From: JAOAGA01 sp964540515
GTDB taxonomy: Bacteria > CALINM01
Length of the DNA: 64,000 nt
Assembly: GCA_964540515.1 (NCBI GenBank)
Contig: CAZIMS010000002.1
Location: forward strand, 62,001-126,000
Direction of reading: 5' to 3'
Shown: piece by piece, positions 8,816 through 17,700 of the stretch
How the letters are laid out: each line of letters opens with the position of its first letter
Numbering within the stretch: position 1 is the first letter of the stretch
Program-made: the position numbers and the translations under genes
Notes under the pieces: generated by a model
The model's database searches: none
What the model saw: only the letters and a program-made list of their open reading frames with translations
What the model was told of the DNA's origin: nothing

Positions 8816-10324
8816 ATGGAAATTAGAGCCGATGAAATTAGTAGAATAATAAAAGAAAGGATTCAGGGCTTTGAGAAAAAGGTAGATGTCTCAGAGACTG
8901 GAGTTGTCCTCAACGTAGGTGACGGTATAGCAAGAGTATATGGTCTTGAAAAGGTTATGGCAGGAGAGCTTGTTGAGTTTCCTAACAATATTTATGGTAT
9001 GGCCCTTAATTTAGATGAGGATAATGTTGGTTGTGCCATATTTGGTGAAGACAAATATATAAAAGAAGGCGATACCGTAAAGAGAACTGGAAGAATAGTT
9101 GAGGTGCCAGTTGGTGATGCCCTTTTAGGTAGGGTAGTTAATCCTTTGGGACAGCCTATTGATGGTAAAGGTCCTATAGAGGCTAAGGAGTTTAGAAGGG
9201 TTGAGGTAAAGGCACCTGGTATAGTTGTTAGACAGCCAGTTAAAGAGCCTCTCCAGACAGGTTTAAAGGCTATTGACTCAATGATACCAATAGGAAGAGG
9301 TCAGAGAGAGCTAATTATTGGTGATAGGCAAACTGGAAAAACTGCCATTGCTATAGATACGATTATTAATCAGAAAGGAAAAGGTGTTATCTGTATATAT
9401 GTTGCAATCGGACAGAAACAGTCAACAGTTGCTCAGGTTATGGAGAAACTAAAAAACTTCGGTGCTCTTGATTATACAATCATTGTTTCCGCTACTGCTA
9501 ATGACCCTGCACCTCTTCAGTTTTTAGCACCTTACTCAGGCTGTACAATGGGTGAGTATTATAGAGACAATGGCAGACATGCTGTTGCTATATATGATGA
9601 CCTTTCAAAACACGCTGTTTCCTATAGACAGCTTTCATTGCTTCTTAGAAGACCTCCTGGACGTGAAGCCTATCCTGGAGACGTTTTCTATCTCCATTCA
9701 AGGCTTCTTGAGAGAGCTGCAAAGATGAAAGATGAGTTAGGAGGCGGTTCTTTAACTGCTCTACCTGTCATAGAAACGCAGGCAGGTGACGTTTCTGCTT
9801 ATATCCCAACAAACGTTATATCCATTACAGATGGTCAGATATACTTGGAAACAGACCTTTTTTATTCAGGCGTAAGACCAGCTGTTAACGTCGGTCTTTC
9901 CGTGTCAAGAGTTGGTGGAAATGCGCAGATAAAAGCTATGAAGCAGGTTGCAGGCTCCTTAAGGCTTGACCTTGCCCAGTATAGAGAGTTAGCAGCCTTT
10001 GCTCAGTTCGGAAGTGATTTAGATAAGGCAACACAGCAACAGTTAGCAAGAGGTGCAAGACTTGTGGAGCTTCTAAAACAGCCCCAGTACAGCCCTCTTT
10101 CAGTTGCAAAACAGATCGTTTTAATCTATGCGGGTACAAAAGGGTTCCTTGATGAGTATCCTGTTGAAGCTATATCAAAATTTGAGAAAGAGCTTTTCCA
10201 GATGATGGATTCTAAATATCCAGAAATTGAAAAGGGTATTGATGAGAAAAAGCAGATTGATGATGACTTGAGAGGAAAGGTTGAGCAGATGTTAAAAGAG
10301 CTTAAAGAAGTATTCAAATACTAA
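8816..10324 (+). CDS. atpA: F-type ATP synthase subunit alpha
   Basis: The 502-residue protein carries the non-catalytic nucleotide site with Walker A GDRQTGKT (near residue 169) and the downstream alpha/beta signature PAVNVGLSVSRVGG near residue 360. It ends in a normal helical domain. It starts MEIRADEISRIIKERI, as alpha subunits do (binding site for delta). A GGGGTGAGAG stretch gives the ribosome site. Alpha and beta form the catalytic hexamer that makes ATP from the proton or sodium gradient; the ion cannot be told because the c-subunit gene is not in the window. Confidence 0.97.
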   Translation: MEIRADEISRIIKERIQGFEKKVDVSETGVVLNVGDGIARVYGLEKVMAGELVEFPNNIYGMALNLDEDNVGCAIFGEDKYIKEGDTVKRTGRIVEVPVGDALLGRVVNPLGQPIDGKGPIEAKEFRRVEVKAPGIVVRQPVKEPLQTGLKAIDSMIPIGRGQRELIIGDRQTGKTAIAIDTIINQKGKGVICIYVAIGQKQSTVAQVMEKLKNFGALDYTIIVSATANDPAPLQFLAPYSGCTMGEYYRDNGRHAVAIYDDLSKHAVSYRQLSLLLRRPPGREAYPGDVFYLHSRLLERAAKMKDELGGGSLTALPVIETQAGDVSAYIPTNVISITDGQIYLETDLFYSGVRPAVNVGLSVSRVGGNAQIKAMKQVAGSLRLDLAQYRELAAFAQFGSDLDKATQQQLARGARLVELLKQPQYSPLSVAKQIVLIYAGTKGFLDEYPVEAISKFEKELFQMMDSKYPEIEKGIDEKKQIDDDLRGKVEQMLKELKEVFKY

Positions 10325-10336
10325 TAGGGACGTAAA

Positions 10337-11209
10337 ATGCCAAGCTTAAGACATATAAGAAGAAGGATTCAGAGCGTCAAAAGTACACAAAAGATAACAA
10401 AGGCTATGAAAATGGTCTCTGCAGCTAAGTTAAAAAGGGCTCAGGATGCCATTTTAACAGCAAGAGCTTATGCCGAAAAGTTGCAAGAAGTTATCTCAGA
10501 CTTAGCTGCGAGAGTTGAGACAAAGACACATCCTCTTCTGCAAGATAGAGAAGAAAAAAAATCCCTACTCTTAGTTGTATTTACCTCAGATAGGGGTCTT
10601 TGTGGTGTTTTTAACTCAAACCTTTTAAGGCAAACAGAGGCCTATATTAGAGAAAAAAGGGCTCATTACGGTGAAAATATAAACATTATAACTGTTGGCA
10701 GAAAAGGGACCGAATATTTAAAAAAGCGAAATTATAATGTTATAGAAAGCTTAATTAATGTATACCAGAAAGAACAATATGAGACAGCAAGAGAGATAGG
10801 AGAAAAGGTTATCGAGAGTTTTATCTCTGCTAATTGTGATGAAGTTGTTATAATATATAACAGATTCAAATCCGCTATCTCACAGGTACCTACATTTACA
10901 AGACTTTTACCAGTTGATCCCATAGAGATACCAGAAAACGTTCCCAAAACAGAGTTTATCTATGAACCTGACAAAGAAACGCTTATTAATGAATTATTAC
11001 CCAGAAACGTTTTTATTCAGGTACATAGGTCTATACTTGAGACGATTGCAAGTGAGTTGGCAGCAAGAATGACAGCAATGGATAACGCAACTAATAATGC
11101 CAGTGACATGATTGAAAGACTTACCCTTTTGTTTAATAAAACGAGGCAGGCGTCAATTACAAAAGAGCTTATGGAAATTATTGGTGGCGCCGAAGCGATT
11201 AAAAAATAA
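10337..11209 (+). CDS. atpG: F-type ATP synthase subunit gamma
   Basis: The 290-residue protein opens with PSLRHIRRRIQSVKSTQKIT and KAMKMVSAAKL, the N-terminal rotor helix. It closes with ASELAARMTAMDNATNNASDMI and a final helix ending in EIIGGAEAI, the other half of the rotor shaft. Internal FTSDRGLCGVFN is the family signature. Length and position between alpha and beta are standard. It rotates in the alpha-beta hexamer. Confidence 0.96.
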   Translation: MPSLRHIRRRIQSVKSTQKITKAMKMVSAAKLKRAQDAILTARAYAEKLQEVISDLAARVETKTHPLLQDREEKKSLLLVVFTSDRGLCGVFNSNLLRQTEAYIREKRAHYGENINIITVGRKGTEYLKKRNYNVIESLINVYQKEQYETAREIGEKVIESFISANCDEVVIIYNRFKSAISQVPTFTRLLPVDPIEIPENVPKTEFIYEPDKETLINELLPRNVFIQVHRSILETIASELAARMTAMDNATNNASDMIERLTLLFNKTRQASITKELMEIIGGAEAIKK

Positions 11210-11226
11210 TTTAGGAGGATTTAGAT

Positions 11227-12636
11227 ATGGTAGTAGATGGTCGAGTTCTACAGGTAATAGGTCCTGTTGTTGATGTTGAGTTCAAGAAGGGAGAGCTTCC
11301 ACCTATATACGGTGCTATAAGAGTTACAAACCCCGCAATCAGCGATAAAGAGTGGAATCTTGTTCTCGAGGTTGCACAGCATCTGGGAGAAAATATTGTT
11401 AGATGTGTTGCAATGGATAGTACAGAAGGTCTTGTAAGAGGCATAACAGCAAGATATGAGGGCAAACAGATTGAGGTTCCTGTTGGAAGGAATACCTTAG
11501 GTAGGATTATAAATGTCGTCGGTGAGCCTGTTGATGAGATGGGCCCCGTAAATACAGATAAGTATTACCCTATTCATAGACCTGCGCCAAAATTTGTTGA
11601 ACAGAATACAAAAGTTGAGATACTTGAGACAGGTATTAAAGTTATAGATCTTCTTGAACCCTATGCAAAAGGTGGTAAGATTGGACTCTTTGGTGGTGCA
11701 GGAGTCGGAAAAACAGTTGTTATTATGGAGCTTATTCACAATATAGCTATGCACCATGGTGGATTCTCAGTTTTTGCAGGTGTTGGAGAGAGAACGAGAG
11801 AAGGTAACGATTTGTGGCTTGAGATGAAACATTCAAAGGTTATAGAAAAGGCAGCCCTTGTTTATGGTCAGATGAATGAGCCACCAGGAGCAAGAGCAAG
11901 AGTTGCCTTATCAGCACTTGCTGTTGCAGAATATTTCAGAGATGAAGAAGGTCAGGACGTTCTATTGTTCATAGACAATATATTTAGATTTACACAGGCA
12001 GGCTCAGAGGTTTCGGCTCTTCTTGGTCGTATACCATCAGCCGTTGGTTATCAGCCAACACTATCAACTGAGATGGGTGAGTTACAGGAGAGAATTACCT
12101 CTACATTAAAGGGGTCAATTACATCAGTACAGGCTATCTATGTTCCAGCAGACGACCTAACAGACCCAGCCCCTGCCACAACCTTTGCCCATCTTGATGC
12201 TACAACAGTTCTTTCCCGTCAGATTGCAGAGCTTGGCATTTATCCTGCTGTTGACCCCTTGGATTCTACATCGAGAATTCTTGACCCAGGTATCATTGGT
12301 GAAGAACATTATTATGTGGCAAGAAGTGTTCAGAGAATTTTACAGAAATACAAAGATTTACAGGATATTATTGCAATTTTAGGTATGGATGAGCTTTCAG
12401 ATGATGATAAGCTTGTAGTATCAAGGGCAAGAAAGATCCAGAGATTCCTTTCTCAGCCATTCCATGTAGCAGAGGAGTTTACTGGTTCAAAGGGTAAATA
12501 TGTTAAATTAGAAGATACAATCAGAGGCTTTAAAGAGATAGTAGAAGGTAAATGGGATCATTTACCAGAACAGGCCTTTTATATGGTAGGGACAATTGAG
12601 GAAGCTGTCGAAAAAGCAAAGAAACTTATGGAGTAA
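11227..12636 (+). CDS. atpD: F-type ATP synthase subunit beta (catalytic)
   Basis: The 469-residue protein has Walker A GGAGVGKT (residues ~156-163), GERTREGNDLW, the catalytic-site segment LLFIDNIFRFTQAGSEVSALLGR, and PAVDPLDSTSR. These are invariant parts of the catalytic subunit. The AGGAGG ribosome site at 11213-11218 is strong. Length is normal, with no insertion. It lies between gamma and epsilon as usual. Confidence 0.97.
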   Translation: MVVDGRVLQVIGPVVDVEFKKGELPPIYGAIRVTNPAISDKEWNLVLEVAQHLGENIVRCVAMDSTEGLVRGITARYEGKQIEVPVGRNTLGRIINVVGEPVDEMGPVNTDKYYPIHRPAPKFVEQNTKVEILETGIKVIDLLEPYAKGGKIGLFGGAGVGKTVVIMELIHNIAMHHGGFSVFAGVGERTREGNDLWLEMKHSKVIEKAALVYGQMNEPPGARARVALSALAVAEYFRDEEGQDVLLFIDNIFRFTQAGSEVSALLGRIPSAVGYQPTLSTEMGELQERITSTLKGSITSVQAIYVPADDLTDPAPATTFAHLDATTVLSRQIAELGIYPAVDPLDSTSRILDPGIIGEEHYYVARSVQRILQKYKDLQDIIAILGMDELSDDDKLVVSRARKIQRFLSQPFHVAEEFTGSKGKYVKLEDTIRGFKEIVEGKWDHLPEQAFYMVGTIEEAVEKAKKLME

Positions 12637-12644
12637 TCTAAAAA

Positions 12645-13058
12645 ATGGCTGATAAATTTAAGATAGAGATTGTTACGCCCTATGGGCTCATAGTAAGTGA
12701 TTATGCAGAGGAGCTAACAGCACCAGGCATAGTTGGTCAGATAACAATATTGCCGGGACATCACCCTCTGCTTACATCTTTAAAAATAGGCGAGCTTTCC
12801 TATAAGATTCAAGGCAAGACAGAACATTTGGCAGTAAGCTGGGGTTTTGCCGAGGTTACCTTTGATAAAGTTACAGTGTTAGTGGAGACAGCAGAAAAGT
12901 CGGTTGATATAGACTTAACAAGGGCTGAAGCTGCTAAAAAGAGGGCTGAAGAAAGGCTTAAGGCACTTACAGAAGATGATGCAGACTTCTTTACTGCAAA
13001 AACATCATATGAGAAGGCATTAATAAGGCTTGAAGTAGCCAAAAGGGCTAAATCTTAA
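12645..13058 (+). CDS. atpC: F-type ATP synthase subunit epsilon
   Basis: The 137-residue protein starts FKIEIVTPYGLIVSDYAEELTAPG and shows GQITILPGHHPLLTSLKIGEL, the beta-sandwich signature of epsilon. Its C-terminal part (from about residue 88) has the two-helix region that can inhibit ATP hydrolysis. Length is normal. It is the last gene of the operon and is followed at once by a strong hairpin terminator. Confidence 0.95.
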   Translation: MADKFKIEIVTPYGLIVSDYAEELTAPGIVGQITILPGHHPLLTSLKIGELSYKIQGKTEHLAVSWGFAEVTFDKVTVLVETAEKSVDIDLTRAEAAKKRAEERLKALTEDDADFFTAKTSYEKALIRLEVAKRAKS

Positions 13059-13060
13059 AA

Positions 13061-13096
13061 AAATAGGGTGGACTAAACCACCCTATTTGTCTATTT
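13061..13096. terminator. Bidirectional rho-independent terminator
   Basis: A perfect 11-base-pair stem (AAATAGGGTGG at 13061-13071 with its complement at 13078-13088) closes a 6-base loop. Upstream is a run of As (the U-run for the minus strand) and downstream is TTTTTTT (13094-13100). It sits between the convergent atpC and the 192-residue minus-strand gene and can serve both. Confidence 0.9.
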
Positions 13097-13669
13097 TTTT
13101 ACTAAACCTTTAATTTTCACACCATCAGATGAATCTACAAAATCAAACTCAACCACAACACTATCACCATATTTCTCTTTAATCTTGTTCTCATATTCAG
13201 AAATGGTTTTTAGGAAAACTTCAAAGGGTGGTGCTTTTTTGCTCTTCCTTTCTAACAAGGAAGTATATTTTTGATAAAGGTTTTTATAGGGTTCATCTTT
13301 TTTATTACTTTGAACATCACCTTCTTCGGGCAGAATATTTTTTTCTGCCTCTTGAATAAATTTTTCGTAAATTTTTCTATAATCTTTGGGATTTTTGCCC
13401 TCTTCAATCAATTTTAATATTCTATTCCAGTACTCCTGGTAGGTAAGAAAGCGGGCAAGTAGATTTTTATATCTAAAACTAAGCATTACATTATTAAACT
13501 GAGTAGAGGCGTATTTCTTAATTAACTGTACGACCTGGTTTTTTAAAACAATAGGTTCGATCTTTGTAATGCCAACAAAAAATTTTTCATACTCTATCTT
13601 AAGTAACTCAATTTTTTTTTCAATATTTTCAAGGTCTTGCTTGATTTGTTCTTTATTCATAAGTAACAT
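13091..13669 (-). CDS. Coiled-coil protein, probably MXAN_5187 C-terminal-domain family
   Basis: The 192-residue protein is charged and helical, with no signal peptide. The pattern of LKIEYEKFFVGI, a EPIVLKNQVVQLIKKYAST stretch, FRYKNLLARFLTYQEYWN and KLIEEG resembles the MXAN_5187 C-terminal domain known from deltaproteobacteria. I recognise it from memory and its function is not known. The first start is at 13669; a second in-frame ATG at 13660 (MNKEQ) is equally possible, since neither has a clear ribosome site. Its 3' end meets the shared terminator after atpC. Confidence 0.55.
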   Translation of the reverse strand: MLLMNKEQIKQDLENIEKKIELLKIEYEKFFVGITKIEPIVLKNQVVQLIKKYASTQFNNVMLSFRYKNLLARFLTYQEYWNRILKLIEEGKNPKDYRKIYEKFIQEAEKNILPEEGDVQSNKKDEPYKNLYQKYTSLLERKSKKAPPFEVFLKTISEYENKIKEKYGDSVVVEFDFVDSSDGVKIKGLVKK

Positions 13670-13761
13670 TATAATCAGGATAAATTAGAAAAGTAAAGAA
13701 TATAAAACTATAGTTTAAGATGAGGAATATTGATGTGTGATTAAATATTCAAGGAGGAGAT

Positions 13762-14637
13762 ATGGACAAAAAAATATCATTTATAGGAGCAGGAAAGGTT
13801 GGTACATCTTTAGGATATCTCTTAAAGGCAAAAGGATTTAATGTAATTGGTATTGCAAGCAGAAGCATAGACTCAGCGCAAAAAGCCTATGAGTTTATAG
13901 GTGATATAACATATTCAAATGATATATATATGTTTGTTGAGGATTCGGATATTATTTTTATAACAACAAAAGACGATGCAATAACAGAAGTAATTGAAGG
14001 TATAGATAAAAATTGTGATATAAGAGAAGAACAGATTTTTATACATACCAGTGGGAGCATAAGCGCAGGCGTATTTAAACCACTTGAAGTCAGGGGGGCC
14101 TATGGTTTAAGTATTCATCCATTACAAACAATAGCCACTCCTCAAGAAGGAATAAAAAATATAATTGGTAGTCTCTTTGCCGTAGATGGAAATGAGAAGG
14201 CCTATGAAGTCGCAAAGGAGATAATAGATGCCCTCGATGGTGAGGCATTTTTTATAGAGAGCGAGAAAAAACCACTTTACCATCTCTCTGCAGTCATAGC
14301 CTGTAACTACTTTATCACATTAATGAATACAAGCGTAAAGCTGATGAAAAAAATAAACATAGATGAGAAGATTGCCACCGAAGGGCTAATAAAGCTAATT
14401 AAAGGGACATTAAATAATATAGAAAAGTTGGGAACAGAAAAGGCCTTAACTGGTCCTATTGTAAGGGGGGATATAACAACTATAAAGGACCATTTAGAAT
14501 CGTTAAAAAAATATGCCCCAGAAATTATTGAATTATACAAAATATTAGGTTTATACACAACCGAGACAGCCATTAATAGTGGGTCCCTTGATAGAGATAA
14601 AGCGAAAAAAATAAAAGAACTCTTAGAAAAAATTTGA
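13762..14637 (+). CDS. Rossmann-fold plus DUF2520 protein (ProC-like NAD(P)-binding)
   Basis: The 291-residue protein begins with KISFIGAGKVGTSLGYLL, a classic GxGxxG dinucleotide-binding motif, followed by IIFITTKDDAI. The second half has TSGSISAGVF, GLSIHPLQTI near residue 115, and helical segments AVIACNYFITLMNTS and LTGPIVRGD near residue 233. This is the Rossmann-like plus DUF2520 architecture, distantly related to pyrroline-5-carboxylate and F420-type reductases. Substrate is unknown for the family. A strong AGGAGGAG ribosome site lies at 13752-13759. It lies 5' of the giant surface gene, which has its own promoter. Confidence 0.85.
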   Translation: MDKKISFIGAGKVGTSLGYLLKAKGFNVIGIASRSIDSAQKAYEFIGDITYSNDIYMFVEDSDIIFITTKDDAITEVIEGIDKNCDIREEQIFIHTSGSISAGVFKPLEVRGAYGLSIHPLQTIATPQEGIKNIIGSLFAVDGNEKAYEVAKEIIDALDGEAFFIESEKKPLYHLSAVIACNYFITLMNTSVKLMKKINIDEKIATEGLIKLIKGTLNNIEKLGTEKALTGPIVRGDITTIKDHLESLKKYAPEIIELYKILGLYTTETAINSGSLDRDKAKKIKELLEKI

Positions 14638-14651
14638 ATTAATTAATAAAC

Positions 14652-14680
14652 TTGACACAGATTATTGATAATACTAAAAT
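14652..14680 (+). promoter_or_regulatory. Strong sigma-70-type promoter for the giant surface gene
   Basis: TTGACA (14652-14657) and TAAAAT (14675-14680) are separated by exactly 17 bases, so the -35 is perfect and the -10 matches at 5 of 6 positions. Transcription would start about 40 bases before the GTG at 14726, which is preceded by AGGGAGG. Confidence 0.75.
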
Positions 14681-14725
14681 TAAAAAAAAATTCTCTTTTT
14701 TTATAACCTTTTTAGGGAGGTTTTT

Positions 14726-17700
14726 GTGAAAAAAACATTATTTTACTTAGCAATATCAGTGCTATTAGTGATTTTTTTTATAAGATGTGGAAGCAACAAT
14801 AGATCAACCTCACCTATCCTTGATCAAGAAACAATTGACGGCAAAGTAAGGGTGGCAAAGCTTGAGGGGAGCGAAATCTTAATCAGCGGGCAAGCGCCAA
14901 CCGCAGGCATATATACCCAAGCGTTAAGTGACGACCAGCAAAATCCCCATATTATTAACCTCCCTGACAAAAGGCTTTATTTTGTCGTATGGGAGGATTG
15001 GAGGGACAGAACCAAAACCGGCGCCGATATTTACGGCCAGTTCATCAATTACAGCGGCAAGGTATGCGGAACATCCTTTGCCGTATATTCGGGCATTGGA
15101 AATCAGACATCGCCATGGTCTGCATATAGAGACGGCGGAACACAGGCCGTATCAAGCAATAAAGACGATAAAATTCTTGTTGTGTGGCAGGACGAAAGAG
15201 GGGGCGGAGGAGGCGGTTATGTTTTTTACCGCACAATAGACGTAACAACTTTAAGCTCTCCTGCATGCACTGCTTTCACAAAAGGTGCGGCAGAACCAGT
15301 CGGCTTCAATGACGCGTATATTTATAGGAGCGGCTCTGCTGTGGAGTATGTTGGACAAGGCAACGGAACAACTACCTCGTTTGCTGTGCCGGCCCTATCG
15401 CATCCAAGTATTATACCTGGAACCATTAAGATATCCGACGGAACCCAAACATTAACAGATGACGGGCTAGGCAATATCGGTGGAACAACCGTAAACTACG
15501 GTACAGGTGTCTTTGCAGGCAATGTAACGTTTCCAACCCCACCCCCCAACCTTTCCCGCATACTTGTCTCCTACAGCTTTGAAAAAAGATCAACCCCGCA
15601 GACTAAGGTCTTTTCTAATTTAAGCGGCGCAACAGCCTTAAGCGGCTCTGTAAATGCAGGGCATACACCTGTTGTGCCAGGCACAGTAACTATTACGACT
15701 ACCAACGGCAAGTACGTATCTGATGACGGCATGGGGAGGATGACAGGCGATGCAACCGGCACGATAAATTACAATAGCGGCAGTTTTTCTGTATCCGGCT
15801 TTACCCCAGCATTTCCTGCGTCTGCTTCTGCAACATTGTCGTATCGGTACTTCACAACGAGCGCAAGAGAGATAGCCCTAACTTTGGCAGGCACGCGGCT
15901 TCAGTCCCGCAAACTGCCCAAGGTTATTTATGACAACGTAAAAGACCAGTTTAAGCTGGCATGGAACGAGTCGCGAGACATGCAAAATCTAACCTCTGTG
16001 CTTGCATTTGGCCACACACCTGTTGACTGGCTTTTTGGCGAAACGACCTTTTCTGCATACCTTAATTTAGATGCCCATACATTAGCAGAACTTACAAATT
16101 CAATAGGAACTTCGGGCGCCGATACGATAAGAAACGGACAGACCGGCTTTAATAGACTGATAGCCTCTGCTGCCGCGTCCACAACCGAAGACTATACTTA
16201 CGAGTACTTTACCGGCAGCGACAACATTAATCTTGCCTCTGATTCCACATCCCCCGAGGCATTTTTTGTATGGGAAGGCATAAGGCAAAAAGGGAGTCTC
16301 AATATCGTGTGCTCAGATGTTAACAATAATCTTGCCTGTGATTTCTGGGAGCCAGTTACGTCAACTTTTGCCCAAACTTCGTATGACGATGGGTTTAATC
16401 ACATATACGGTCTGCATGAAAAAGAGATAGGGCTCTCTGTCATCCAATCAAAACAGATTGATAGATCGCCAGTTGCGGCACATTATCCGTCCGTCGGTTT
16501 TGACCCCGCTTCTAAGAGATATTTAGTTGCGTGGGAAGATATGAGGGTGGATGAAAATAATGCTGCGGGAAATGTCAAGGTTTATGGCCAGCTTGTGCTT
16601 TCCGGCGGCGGGCTTTACAATCAAAACCTTCTTGTAAGCTATCAAGACACAGACAACGACGGAGTTCAGGACAGTAATGTTAAAGACACAAGGCAGACAA
16701 AGCCCTTTGTTGCCTATGACTCCGTCAATCAGCGCTACTTTGTAATCTGGCAGGACGGGCGAAACGGGACGATATCTTCTGAAAACCTTGATGTGTTTGG
16801 GCAGTACGTTGACCTTGAAGGCTCAAGGCGCGGGAATAACTACCCCATCTCAACTGCTTCCGGAAGCCAGTTGGCGCCAACCATTGCCTACAACCACCAC
16901 ACAAATCAGTTTCTTGCCGTCTGGAAGGATGCGCGCAATTTTACTTCCACCGCTTCAGATGTATACGGACAGCGCTTCAGCCTCGGCAACCCAGCGCTGT
17001 TTTTGTTGAAGCTTAATAACACGCCTCTATCGCCGCCGCTGCTTGATTTTGGTACAGTAACTACAGGGCAGTTTGCTACCCTTTCTTTCAAGATTAGAAA
17101 CGTAGGTGATGCCTCGCTCAAGATTGATTACGTATCTGCGCCAAGCAACGCCGCATTTTCGCATGAGTCCCTACCGGCGCAGCTTGCCGCTTCCGACGCA
17201 GATTATCTTGAGCTTCTGCCAAGCGCGGAGATAACCTTGACGGTTAAGTTTGCCCCAACGGCTGGCGGCAACTTTACAGCCTCATTTGGCATCTTCTCCG
17301 ACGGCGGAAACGCCACGGTCAATCTTCAGGGCAGTTCTGTTACGCCATCCCTTGACATAAATCCGACCTTTCTAAATTTCAGCTCCGTAAGAGTGGGGCA
17401 GTCCAGAGCGATTTCTTTTTATATAACAAACAACGGAACACAGGCTTACAGCGTTACAAACATAAGCGGTGTAAGCGCACCGTATTCAATAGGCACGGGC
17501 GGGATAGGCTTATACAATCAAGGGCAAACACGAGCGGTGGCTGTTACGTTCTCCCCAACGCAGCCAGGCACGTTTACAGGACAGATAAGCGTTCAAACCG
17601 ATGCGCCAGGGCTTATACGCACATTAAACGTAAGCGGCAAGGGCGTTGCGCCTCAGATGGCGGTCAGCACCACTGCATTAGACTTTGGAACAGTCTTGAC

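Noticed and set aside
11497..11757. Minus-strand ORFs within atp genes and other housekeeping genes
   Set aside because: They are shadows of strongly conserved genes, without ribosome sites or recognisable domains.
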